Source: JBEKCP01 sp049509515 (lineage in GTDB: Bacteria; Planctomycetota; Planctomycetia; Pirellulales; Thermoguttaceae). From it: a stretch of DNA of 64,000 bases. Each line of letters starts with the position of its first letter. Position 1 is the stretch's first letter. A program made the position numbers and the translations under genes. Below, piece by piece: positions 16,434 through 24,263 of this stretch. The stretch spans positions 1-64,000 of the forward strand of contig JBEKZV010000024.1 in assembly GCA_049509515.1 (NCBI GenBank). The letters are read 5' to 3'. Below the pieces are notes generated by a model. That model was not told the origin of the DNA. It did not search any database and saw only the letters and a program-made list of their open reading frames with translations.

Positions 16434-16751
16434 CTAGTTCTTCGAATTTTCCAGCACGATCCCCTCCGTCGGGGAGTTGGTTATCTGCCGCGGGGCCTCG
16501 GCGGGGCCGTCCGGGCCGATCGCGCGGGGCTCGCGGCGGCAGCGGCGGGCCCACTCGCGGGCCTGCGCCAGGAAATGGCTCGCCCGCAGTTTCGCCTCCA
16601 ACAGCCGCAGGTGCCGGTCGATCATCGGCCCGCGGTCGGGCGAGGCCGTGCCCAACACACCCGTGACCGTCGTATAGTCGCGGCCCAGGTCGTATTGCTC
16701 GTATCGCCGCATGACCTTCCGCAGCCGGCGGGCGTCGATTTCCTCGCTCAT
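16434..16751 (-). CDS. hypothetical protein, parent copy of duplication
   Basis: The 105-residue protein has conserved-looking segments ARRLRKVMRRYEQYDLGRDY, TTVTGVLGTASPDRGPMID and an Arg/Glu-rich helix, and ends ITNSPTEGIVLENSKN. No family is recognised. It is intact, unlike the duplicate at 18019-18468. Upstream at 16771-16786 is an inverted repeat CTGTA-CGCATC-TACAG that is preserved in both copies. It probably forms an operon with the DUF6788-like gene 43 bp downstream. Confidence 0.55.
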   Translation of the reverse strand: MSEEIDARRLRKVMRRYEQYDLGRDYTTVTGVLGTASPDRGPMIDRHLRLLEAKLRASHFLAQAREWARRCRREPRAIGPDGPAEAPRQITNSPTEGIVLENSKN

Positions 16752-17332
16752 GGCCGCACCCTCCCAATATCTGTACGCATCTACAGTCCGGCATCTCGGA
16801 TTGTAGCCGGCCGCGTGGCCCGATTTCAAGAGGGAGAATCGAGGCAATTGACGGAATGGGCCGGGTGTGGTAATGTCGGCCATCTCTCGTGCCGCAAGAG
16901 TCGCACTTCGGAGAATTGCGTTTCATGCTCTCAATCGCGGCGTCGCGCCGATCAATCCGGTATTCGGGGGAGCGGTCGTGCCGCGACATCGCGAAGCAGG
17001 GGCCAATTCCCACGGTCATCACACGGGACGCACGCTTCCTAGAGGAGAGTCTAGCGGGCGGGCTTGCCCGCCGTGCCGGCACACGTATTGGGCAGTGGAC
17101 CGAGGCTGTAGCAGGCCAATCGGGCAACAGTTCACGGGACTATCCCCAAGCGTCCCCAGAGCCGTCGGCGGAACTGCCCTATTGACAAACGTCGTTTCGC
17201 CCCCACCGGCCCCGACCCCCGCCGACAGCGGCCCGCAAGAATCTTCGGGAGCGGCAAGGTTTCCAGCCGGGTAACGGAGGCCGTCCGACTCTCCGTGCCC
17301 CAGGAACGGCATAAGCTTGCCGCGGGTGCCCG
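16752..17332. other. intergenic region
   Basis: 16752-16834 is the control part of the duplicated block, including the CTGTA...TACAG inverted repeat at 16771-16786. From 16835 to 17332 no gene, RNA or repeat shared within the window is apparent. Confidence 0.5.
16771..16786. promoter_or_regulatory. inverted repeat upstream of duplicated gene
   Basis: CTGTACGCATCTACAG (arms CTGTA/TACAG, 6-nt centre) lies 20 bp before the ATG at 16751 and is identical at 18489-18504 in the second copy. It is a candidate operator; no regulator is identified. Confidence 0.3.
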
Positions 17333-17764
17333 TCACCGCCAATTCCAGAACCAGAACCAGTAGTCCTCGATCAACTGGAAGTTGGGGCTATCCGGCGGAA
17401 TCTCCAACTCGGTCAACGGCAGGTGGACTTCGTACTTCCCCCTGCGGGTCCTACAGAGGATGCCAGCGAACTCGTCGCAGATGTAATTCGCCGGGTCCAG
17501 CAATTCCAGCACGGTGCGCCGGTACTGCTCCTCCTCAAGCGAGGTCGTGGGCGCCGGGTAGTAAGCCGTGAACGGGAATGACAACCTCGCCCTCAGGTAC
17601 TTGTAGTACCGGGAGAGAGTCTCGTCATCGACGCTGGGCGAATGTCCGCCCAACGACCCGAGGGCCTCGATGATCCGATCCCTTTGCTCAGGCACCGAGC
17701 GGGATTCGGCAAGGACTCCAAAACCATTCCAGTGGGCATCACAAACAGTGGCCAGCAGGGTCAT
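17333..17764 (-). CDS. conserved hypothetical protein
   Basis: The 143-residue soluble acidic protein has a helical first half (EQRDRIIEALGSLGGHSPS), then RYYKYLRARLSFPFTAYYP, a middle acidic segment and the C-terminal PNFQLIEDYWFWFWNWR. The aromatic C-terminal tail and the SFPFTAYYP motif are distinctive. Similar bacterial proteins are sometimes annotated as calcium-binding, but no EF-hand is visible here. The start ATG at 17764 is chosen by the protein-like sequence. It lies between the two copies of the segmental duplication. Confidence 0.6.
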   Translation of the reverse strand: MTLLATVCDAHWNGFGVLAESRSVPEQRDRIIEALGSLGGHSPSVDDETLSRYYKYLRARLSFPFTAYYPAPTTSLEEEQYRRTVLELLDPANYICDEFAGILCRTRRGKYEVHLPLTELEIPPDSPNFQLIEDYWFWFWNWR

Positions 17765-18018
17765 CGTGTCGCCTCCATGGGTAAGGACAGAGAAACCTTC
17801 CGTGATTGGATTCCGATGGACAACCGGGAGAGCCGAGCGGCAAGAGCCGGCAGGGCTGCCCCCCATCGCTTGAACCCTCTACCGGCGTCATTAAACACCA
17901 GCACGATCCGTGGTGGTATCAGGATTTTCCCTAGACCCATATCGGGAAAACCGTTTGGTGCTAGCACTGCTATCGCCAAGATGCGCCGTTTGCAGGCGAA
18001 GCAGCGCGACCGGGCGGT

Positions 18019-18468
18019 TCACTCCCGAGCTTCACCGACCAACTCCGCCATCACTTTCTCCAACCCCCGCGCCGCCCGCGCCAGCCGGTCGAAGCTCACT
18101 TCGTCGATGGCGTCTTGCAGCGGATCGACAAACGTCGCCCTGGCCCCCATCGGCCGCGACTTTCTCCCTGGACGTCTGCTCCGGCCGCATGGGCCGCGGT
18201 GGTTTTTTGGTCCTAGTTTTTCGAATTTTCCAGCACGATCCCCTCCGTCGGGGAGTTGGTTATCTGCCGCGGGGGCTCGGCGGGACCGTCCAGGCCGATC
18301 GCGCGGGGCTCGCGGCGGCAGCCGCAGGTGCCGGTCGATCATCAGTCCGCGGTCGGGGGAGGCCGTTCCCAGGACGCCGGTGATCGTCGCATAGTCGCCG
18401 CCCAGGTCGTATTGCTCGCATCGCCGCATGACCGTCCGCCGCCGACGGGCGTCGATTTCCGCAGTCAT
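18019..18468 (-). pseudogene. frameshifted duplicate of the 16434-16751 gene
   Basis: The first 48 residues (TAEIDARRRRTVMRRCEQYD to MIDRHLRL) match the parent protein. A 62-bp deletion relative to 16543-16604 then shifts the frame, so the remainder reads Arg/Pro-rich alternative-frame sequence. The last 42 codons (MGARATFVDPLQDAIDEVSF and on) lie outside the duplicated block and look like a genuine protein end, perhaps a separate small gene or remnant starting near 18147. The whole is unlikely to be functional. Confidence 0.7.
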
Positions 18469-18551
18469 AACCACACCCTCCCCTCTATCTGTACGCATCT
18501 ACAGTTCGGCATCTCGGCTTGTAGCCGGCCGCGTGGCCCGATTTCAAGAGG
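18173..18551. repeat. segmental duplication, copy 2
   Basis: A direct copy of 16395-16834 about 1.75 kb away, including the upstream inverted repeat (18489-18504). It carries a 62-bp internal deletion and scattered substitutions. Confidence 0.85.
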
Positions 18552-18712
18552 AACGACGGGGCGATACCGCAACGACCTTGACGAACGGCCTTGCACTCCC
18601 CCCACAAGTAGAGTAAAATTGTGCGGGTGGTGGCGGGCGATCGGTTGTCACCCGCGAATATAATGTGGTCGCGGCGTCTGCTGCTGGTGGTTGTCGGGTT
18701 TTGGAAGATCAG

Positions 18713-19123
18713 ATGCCGCGAGTGTACCGGGTCATGACGGAAGTGAATGGTGCGCCCCAGGTCGGGTCAACGGCAAGAACGCTCGGGGTCCGCGTCCCAA
18801 CGGACATCTCGGTAGACCCCGCGGGACGCGTGTGTTCGGGCAGAGGGGGAATGTCCGTCGCGCCCCGTTGGCGCGACCTCCCGCGGCATCGCATTCCGGT
18901 GCGATTGGGCCACATTATTGCATTGGCATCAGGTAGCAACCTCGATGCGTGTTTTCGGCTGGGCGACGGGGGATTCGTGCGCGGCGGGTTGGCCGCCGGC
19001 CTGCAACTGCGTCCCGACTCCGCAACACACGGGTGTGTAGAGCCCGCCGCGGTAGAGCTTCTGGGACAGTTCCGAGACGACCTGGCGGCCACACGCGACC
19101 ACTGGATTATCGACGAGGCATAG
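18713..19123 (+). CDS. hypothetical protein, possible toxin
   Basis: The 136-residue protein begins MPRVYRVMTEVNGAPQVG and has TLGVRVPTDISVDPAGRV, GGMSVAPRWRDLPRHRIP and HGCVEPAAVELLGQFRDDLAATRDHW. It is compact, without signal or membrane segments. The layout is reminiscent of small Tse2-like toxins, but I cannot establish homology. Its stop is 8 bp before the next ATG, and that downstream product has a small helical N-terminal module, so a toxin-antitoxin relation is possible. A perfect TATAAT occurs at 18659-18664, but with no good -35 box. Confidence 0.5.
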   Translation: MPRVYRVMTEVNGAPQVGSTARTLGVRVPTDISVDPAGRVCSGRGGMSVAPRWRDLPRHRIPVRLGHIIALASGSNLDACFRLGDGGFVRGGLAAGLQLRPDSATHGCVEPAAVELLGQFRDDLAATRDHWIIDEA

Positions 19124-19131
19124 GCACCACC

Positions 19132-19995
19132 ATGGCAGGTCTTCAAGAAAGCCCGCAATTCCTGGAGTACGTCGCCTTACTCAGGCAATTGCGTGGCCTT
19201 ATCTCCGAGGGCAAGGGCGAGAGCGAGGACGCGGATCGCCTGCGCGACCGAATGGATGAGCCATGGCTCCAACTGACCGCGGAAGATATCGCGCGCATCG
19301 ACACGTTGGCGGGTGCGGGTGACGTCGGGGTCCCGCTGACCCGGCGCGAGACCGAGGGAGAAGCGAACCATAACTACCTCGGTCACGTCAATCTAGGACG
19401 ACGAAAGGGAGTTGGTATGGCAGAGCGTCTCATCTTCACCCAGTCGCCTGCTATCGTCATCGCTAGTAACACTTTCATCTGTCGCATCCCCATCCGCTAC
19501 CGTGACACCCCGATGTTGGAGTTCGTCAAGGAATTGACCACTCTGAACACCGATACCTTCACCACCAAAATACCTATCTTCCACTCCGACGGGACGAAAT
19601 TGGCCGTAGTGAAGGGCGCAAACATCTACCCCACAAAGGAGGGCGAAAAGTCGGGGGTTACGATGCGACACCCCCCCGATGCGACGGTCTGCGAACTCAA
19701 TGGAAGACCAGTCTTCGAGATCCGGCGGAGGGGGGCCGCTGCAATATCAATGACCGCCGAGCTGCACACCTTCGATGGGGCTTTCCTCAAATGGTCGGAG
19801 GTATCCCTGTCGGGCCTCCTGACGACGGGAGCGGGCAACTCGCTACAAATCGGCGGATTGACGTTGAAGGGGAACACGTTCCAAGGGGAGGTCGGGATAC
19901 AGATAGGAAGGCCGGCGCAGTCAGTTGGCGGCGCGGTGTATGTCGATTTTGCCCCGGCCCCGCCGCCGGATCATCGCCCGGTTACCAGGCCATGA
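19132..19995 (+). CDS. two-part hypothetical protein
   Basis: The 287-residue frame has two parts. The first 60-65 residues (LQESPQFLEYVALLRQLRGL, a Gly/Asp/Glu-rich turn, then LRDRMDEPWLQLTAEDIAR) look like a free-standing small helical protein. The second part (from about residue 96, MAERLIFTQSPAIVIASNTF) is a beta-rich domain with repeated TTGAGNSLQIGG-type turns. ATG 19417 has AAAGGGAG 6 nt upstream, so the second part may also be translated alone. Either this is a fusion or two genes lost their separating stop. No family is recognised for the second part. Confidence 0.5.
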   Translation: MAGLQESPQFLEYVALLRQLRGLISEGKGESEDADRLRDRMDEPWLQLTAEDIARIDTLAGAGDVGVPLTRRETEGEANHNYLGHVNLGRRKGVGMAERLIFTQSPAIVIASNTFICRIPIRYRDTPMLEFVKELTTLNTDTFTTKIPIFHSDGTKLAVVKGANIYPTKEGEKSGVTMRHPPDATVCELNGRPVFEIRRRGAAAISMTAELHTFDGAFLKWSEVSLSGLLTTGAGNSLQIGGLTLKGNTFQGEVGIQIGRPAQSVGGAVYVDFAPAPPPDHRPVTRP

Positions 19996-20116
19996 CCCCG
20001 CGGACGACGCGCGGGTGCCACGGCTATGCAGAGCACGGGTCCCGGCTTGTCCAGCGGTGCCGTTCGGGCTGGTTCAGCCATTCGGCCGGCGGGCTGCGGA
20101 GGGCTGGCGCGTGGGG

Positions 20117-20248
20117 ATGTTGCCGGAGTTGAATTGGGCGCTGATCGCTACCTTGGCCCTGGCGGGCTTTGGGGGTGGGTACCTCATCACGGGCCTCCCT
20201 GGCAGCCGGGCTGCCGCGGTGGCCGCCGATGGGACTTATGGGCCCTAG
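20117..20248 (+). CDS. possible small membrane protein
   Basis: The 43-residue frame (MLPELNWALIATLALAGFGG and on) contains one hydrophobic helix. No clear ribosome site and no neighbour support it. It is listed because the surrounding 19996-20319 holds nothing else. Confidence 0.25.
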   Translation: MLPELNWALIATLALAGFGGGYLITGLPGSRAAAVAADGTYGP

Positions 20249-20319
20249 GTCCTATCTGAATATACCGCCCCCTCTTGTGGGCCACCAGTGGGGCGGGAAA
20301 GACTGAGTCCAAGACACCC

Positions 20320-21591
20320 TCAGCCCAGCCGCAGCCACACGGCCTTTAAGTATGCCGTTTCCGGGACGGCGGGGGAGACGGGGTGGTCGGCGGCGGCACC
20401 GGTGCGGGCGAGAATCTGCATTGGCCGGGCGGCGTGACGCCGGGAGGTTTCCGGGGTGGCTTCGGATACGAGCGGTCCCGCCTGGCCGGCCGCGGAGCGC
20501 AAGAGCGCGAGAAAGGCGTCCTCCTTCAATAGGCCCGAGCAGCAGCAGCTCAACATGAGGCCGCCCGGTTTGACCAGCCGCATCGCCAGGCGGTTCAGGT
20601 CGAAATGCTTGCGGGTGCCCTCTTCCAGCTCGGCCCGGGAGCGGACCAGCTTCGGCGGATCGAGCACGACCACGTCGTACTGCCGCCCTTGGGCGAGCAT
20701 CTCGCGGATGTAGGCGAAGGCGTCGGCCTGGACGAAGCGGATGCGGGCCTGGTTCAGGTTGGCGTTTTCCTTGGCCAGCCGCAGGGGCTCCTCGTCGAGA
20801 TCGATGCCCGTCACGTCGGCCGCCCGGCCGAGGCACTTGGCCTGGAGGGCGAAACCGCCGGTGTAGCAGCACAGGTCGAGCACGCTGCGGTCGCGGCAGA
20901 ATTCGGCCAGCCGCTTGCGGTTATCACGCTGATCGCAGAAGAAGCCGGTCTTGTGGCCGCCGGCGAAGCGGACGCGGAACCGCGTGCCGAACTCGCGGAC
21001 CGTGACCTCGGCGGGCAGCTCGGCCGAGCGGATTTCCGGCGGCTCGCGGCCCTCCTGGCTGAGGAACTGCGGGCTGGGGCGGACCAGCGAGTACCGCGTG
21101 CCGCACAGGCCGGCCAGGCAATCCAGGAGGGCCGTGGCCCGCTGGTACATCCCCAGGCTGTAGACCTCGGCCGAGAGGACGTCGCCCAGGCGGTCGACGA
21201 CCAGGCCCGACAGGCCGTCGGCCTCGGCGTGGACGACGCGGTAGGCATCGGTCGTCTCGTCCAGGCGCAAGAGATCACGGCGGAGGCGGACCGCTTCCGC
21301 GAGCCGCTCGTGCCAGCGGCGGTCGTCAGGCAGATCGGCCCCGGCGAAGAGCATCCGCACGGCGATCTCGCTCTGCGGATTGTAGAGACCGTAGCCCACG
21401 AGCTGTTCCCCGGGGCCGTAGACGGCCACGAGGTCGCCGGGGCGGGCCTTTTCTGCGCGGTCGATCCGCTTGCGATAGAGCAAAGTGGGAGGGTTCGCGG
21501 TCCGCACGTAGGCCGCCGGGATGGGGGCGGCCGGGTTCGGGGCCAACGGCCGCTGGGCGAGGACCGTGCTGGGGATGCTGGAGGAAGCCAT
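20320..21591 (-). CDS. class I SAM-dependent rRNA methyltransferase, RlmI-like
   Basis: The 423-residue protein has an N-terminal PUA domain (RIDRAEKARPGDLVAVYGP) and a C-terminal Rossmann methyltransferase. The SAM loop is at VLDLCCYTGGFALQA, the acidic strand is DVTGIDLDEEPL and the catalytic-site motif is VVVLDPPKLVRS. RlmI-type enzymes make 5-methylcytosine in 23S rRNA; other members of the group modify different sites, so specificity is inferred. The annotated ATG sits a few bases from an R2 repeat and has no ribosome site, so a start within the first 25 residues remains possible. Confidence 0.85.
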   Translation of the reverse strand: MASSSIPSTVLAQRPLAPNPAAPIPAAYVRTANPPTLLYRKRIDRAEKARPGDLVAVYGPGEQLVGYGLYNPQSEIAVRMLFAGADLPDDRRWHERLAEAVRLRRDLLRLDETTDAYRVVHAEADGLSGLVVDRLGDVLSAEVYSLGMYQRATALLDCLAGLCGTRYSLVRPSPQFLSQEGREPPEIRSAELPAEVTVREFGTRFRVRFAGGHKTGFFCDQRDNRKRLAEFCRDRSVLDLCCYTGGFALQAKCLGRAADVTGIDLDEEPLRLAKENANLNQARIRFVQADAFAYIREMLAQGRQYDVVVLDPPKLVRSRAELEEGTRKHFDLNRLAMRLVKPGGLMLSCCCSGLLKEDAFLALLRSAAGQAGPLVSEATPETSRRHAARPMQILARTGAAADHPVSPAVPETAYLKAVWLRLG

Positions 21592-21600
21592 AACAAGGAA

Positions 21601-21750
21601 GCACGAAATCCGAAATACGAAATCCTAGACAAATCCAAAATACCAAATCCCAATCTCCCAAACCCGATGTTTCTGCCCCTGATGTTTGTGTCCTTCGAGC
21701 CTTGATTATTCGGACTTGTTTCGGATTTCGGATTTCGAGTTTCGGATTTG
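21601..21750. repeat. R2 repeat copy between rlmI-like gene and araA
   Basis: It consists of AAATCC(G/C)AAATACGAAATCC-type arms followed by the inverted TTTCGGATTTCGGATTTCG arm about 100 bp on, so it can fold into a large hairpin. It overlaps the 5' flank of the RlmI-like gene and ends at the araA stop. Confidence 0.7.
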
Positions 21751-21751
21751 T

Positions 21752-23278
21752 TCACGGGCTGAAGGACGCGTCGTTCCAACGCAAGTGGTTCTTGAAATCT
21801 CCCAGCCGCGTCTGGGAATCGATCCGCAGGCATTCGATGTCCAGCATTTCGGCCAGGTCTTCGACGGGCTCGCTGCCGACGGCCTGGCTGAAGACCGTGT
21901 GGTGCGGCCCGCCGGCGTAGATCCAGGCCGCGGCGGCGGTGGCCAGGTCGGGGCGGGGGGACCAGACCGCGCGGGCCACCGGCAGCCGCCACCCGGCTGC
22001 GCCGGGTACCCGGGCTGCGCCGGGTGCCCCAGCCGCCTCCGGCTCGACGGCGTCGACCTCGCTGGCCAACAGGCGGAAGCGGTCGCCCAGGTCGAGCATG
22101 GCCACGTTGACGGCGGGCCCGGCCGGCGCGGTGAAGACCAGGCGGACCGGGTCGCCCTTGCCGCCGATGCCCAGCGGGTGGATTTCGCAGGAAGGGGTTT
22201 CGGCGGCCAGGCTGGGGCAGACTTCGAGCATGTGGGCGCCGAGGACCAGCGGGCCGGCGGGGTCCAGGTGGTACGTATAGTCTTCCATGAACGAGGTGCC
22301 GCCGGGGAGTCCGGCCGCCATGACCTTCACCGCCCGGACCAGGGCGGCCGTCTTCCAGTCGCCCTCGGCGCCGAAGCCGTAGCCGTCGGCCATGAGCCGC
22401 TGCACGGCCAGGCCGGGAAGCTGGGAGAGCCCGCCGAGGTCCTCGAACGTGTCGGTGAACGCCCGAAAGCCGCCGCCGTCCAGGAACGACCGCAGGCCCA
22501 GCTCGACCCGGGCCGCGTAGCGGAGGGCCTCGCGGCGCGGTCCACCGGGCCCCAGCGGCGGCGCCACCCGATACTGCTGGTCGTACTGGGCGGTCAGGCG
22601 GTCCACGGCGGCGTCGCTCACGGCGTTAAGATGGGGCACGAGGTCGCCGAGGCCATAGCCGTTGACCTCGACGCCCAGGCGGATCTGGGCCTCGACCTTG
22701 TCCCCCTCGGTCACGGCGACTTGCCGCATGTTGTCGCCCAGGCGGGCGACTTTCAGGCGCCGCAGCTCGGCCCGGGCGGCGGCGGCCCGCATCCACGCGG
22801 CCAGCCGCTCCTGGACGCCGGCCTCCTGCCAGTGCCCGACCACCACCTTGCGGGGCTTCCGCATCCGTGCGCAGATATAGCCGAACTCGCGGTCGCCGTG
22901 GGCGGCCTGGTGGAGATTCATGAAGTCCATGTCGATCGTGCCCCAGGGCAGATCGCGGTGGAGCTGCGTGTGCAGGTGGGCCAGGGGCTTATCGAGCGCG
23001 CCCAGGCCGGCGATCCACATCTTCGCCGGAGAGAAGGTGTGCATCCAGCAGATCACGCCGGCGCAGGCATCCGCGGCGTTGGCCTCGCGGCAGGCCGCGA
23101 GGATCGCGTCGGCCGTGGTCACGACCTTGCGGAACACCACCCCGAGCGGCAGGCGGCCCGAGGCGTTCAGGCCCTCGACCACTTGGCGGCTGTTGGCGGC
23201 CACTTGCTCCAGCGGACCGGGGCCGTAAAGGTGCTGGCTGCCGGTGAGAAACCAAACTTCCGGACGACTATCGTTCAT
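21752..23278 (-). CDS. araA: L-arabinose isomerase
   Basis: The 508-residue cytoplasmic enzyme converts L-arabinose to L-ribulose. Family blocks include VWFLTGSQHLYGP at the start, WMHTFSPAKMWIAGL, QAAHGDREFGYI, GFGAEGDWKTAALVRAVKVM and SFMEDYTYHLDP, then HMLEVCPSLA and HPLGIGGKGDPVR. Residues about 414-429 are an unusual Ala/Gly/Pro run (AAGAPGAARVPGAAG) encoded by a GC-rich tandem palindromic sequence where other AraA proteins have a short linker. GGAGGC precedes the ATG. It is last in the ara gene group, separated from araD by an R2 repeat of about 200 bp. Confidence 0.96.
   Translation of the reverse strand: MNDSRPEVWFLTGSQHLYGPGPLEQVAANSRQVVEGLNASGRLPLGVVFRKVVTTADAILAACREANAADACAGVICWMHTFSPAKMWIAGLGALDKPLAHLHTQLHRDLPWGTIDMDFMNLHQAAHGDREFGYICARMRKPRKVVVGHWQEAGVQERLAAWMRAAAARAELRRLKVARLGDNMRQVAVTEGDKVEAQIRLGVEVNGYGLGDLVPHLNAVSDAAVDRLTAQYDQQYRVAPPLGPGGPRREALRYAARVELGLRSFLDGGGFRAFTDTFEDLGGLSQLPGLAVQRLMADGYGFGAEGDWKTAALVRAVKVMAAGLPGGTSFMEDYTYHLDPAGPLVLGAHMLEVCPSLAAETPSCEIHPLGIGGKGDPVRLVFTAPAGPAVNVAMLDLGDRFRLLASEVDAVEPEAAGAPGAARVPGAAGWRLPVARAVWSPRPDLATAAAAWIYAGGPHHTVFSQAVGSEPVEDLAEMLDIECLRIDSQTRLGDFKNHLRWNDASFSP
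21990..22036. repeat. GC-rich palindromic insertion inside araA
   Basis: Two tandem units of GGCTGCGCCGGG(T) with ACCCGGG between them, followed by TGCCCC. They lie in frame within araA. A similar GGTACCCCGGGC...GGGGTGCCCC segment is at 10376-10411 outside any gene. Confidence 0.55.
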
Positions 23279-23310
23279 GGTCTTGCCTCCCGATCAACGA
23301 CGCGCAGGTG

Positions 23311-23500
23311 AAACACCAAATCCCAAGCTCGAAACCACAAACAAATTCAAAATACGAAGCCCAAATGACCAAAACCAGGCAGTCGTGATTTCAAGGGTTC
23401 GGGCGAAAGACGAAAACGGCCGGGCGTCTTCGTTTCTATCATTCGCAACTTGGTGATTCGAATTTGTTTGGGATTTGGGATTTGGGGTTTGGGATTTCGG
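23311..23500. repeat. R2 repeat copy between araA and araD
   Basis: The left arm (AACACCAAATCCCAAGCTCG...) and inverted right arm (TTTGGGATTTGGGATTTGGGG) flank about 100 bp. An R1-type core (GACCATGCTCCGCATGGTGCCC) follows at 23522-23565. No gene is present in this stretch. Confidence 0.7.
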
Positions 23501-23564
23501 GCCCCGTACCCGCTACGTTACGGCACACGGCCGACCATGCTCCGCATGGTGCCCGGCCCGCCCG

Positions 23565-24263
23565 CTAAACGGCCCGGTTCTGTCCGTAGCTCGCCTCGGG
23601 GCCGTGTTTGCGGAGGAAGTGCTTCTGGCGGAGGTGCGGCTCCAGCTCGGGCGTCTGCGGGTTGATCCGCCAGGTGAGCACGGCCATGGCGGCGATCGTC
23701 TCCAAGGCCAGCGCCGTATGGACCGATTCGGCCGGGCCCGGCCCCCAGGCGAACGGGGCATGGCCGGCCACGAGCACCGCGGGCACGGCCGCCGCGTCCA
23801 AGCCGCGGAACCGCTCCACGATCACCCGGCCCGTCGAGCCCTCGTAGTCCTCCGCCACCTCGGCCGCCGTAAGCTGGCGGGTGACCGGCACGGGGCCGTA
23901 GAACTGGTCGGCATGGGTCGTGCCCAGGCAGGGGATCTCGCAACGCGCCTGGGCGAAGGCCGTCGCGTAGCGGCTGTGGGTGTGGGTGATGCCGCCCACG
24001 TGCGGGAAATGGGCATACAGGCAGGCGTGCGTGGCGGTGTCGCTGGAGGGCCGCAAGTCGCCTTCGACCACGTTGCCGGCCAGATCGACAACCACCATCT
24101 GGGCCGGCTCGAGGTCCTCGTAGGGCACTCCGCTGGGCTTGATCACCAGGAGCCCGCGGCCGCGGTCCACGCCGCTCGTGTTGCCCCAGGTGAGCGTGAC
24201 CAGGCCGAGCCGCTGCAAGCTGCGGTTGGCCTCGCAGACGTCGCGCTTGAGGCTGTCGAGCAT
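23565..24263 (-). CDS. araD: L-ribulose-5-phosphate 4-epimerase
   Basis: The 232-residue enzyme of the class II aldolase/epimerase family makes D-xylulose-5-phosphate from L-ribulose-5-phosphate. Motifs include TWGNTSGVDR, KPSGVPYEDL, SDTATHACLYAHFP, the zinc-binding HTHSRYATAFAQ and CLGTTHADQFYGPVPVTR, and a later VAGHAPFAWG with the third zinc His. The ATG overlaps the araB stop by one base (TGATG), so the two are coupled. Confidence 0.95.
   Translation of the reverse strand: MLDSLKRDVCEANRSLQRLGLVTLTWGNTSGVDRGRGLLVIKPSGVPYEDLEPAQMVVVDLAGNVVEGDLRPSSDTATHACLYAHFPHVGGITHTHSRYATAFAQARCEIPCLGTTHADQFYGPVPVTRQLTAAEVAEDYEGSTGRVIVERFRGLDAAAVPAVLVAGHAPFAWGPGPAESVHTALALETIAAMAVLTWRINPQTPELEPHLRQKHFLRKHGPEASYGQNRAV

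Larger units (their letters stand above)
16395..16834. repeat. segmental duplication, copy 1
   Basis: A block of about 440 bp covers the 16434-16751 gene and its upstream control region. It recurs as a direct copy at 18173-18551 with high identity. The second copy lacks the 62 bp corresponding to 16543-16604. Confidence 0.85.
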
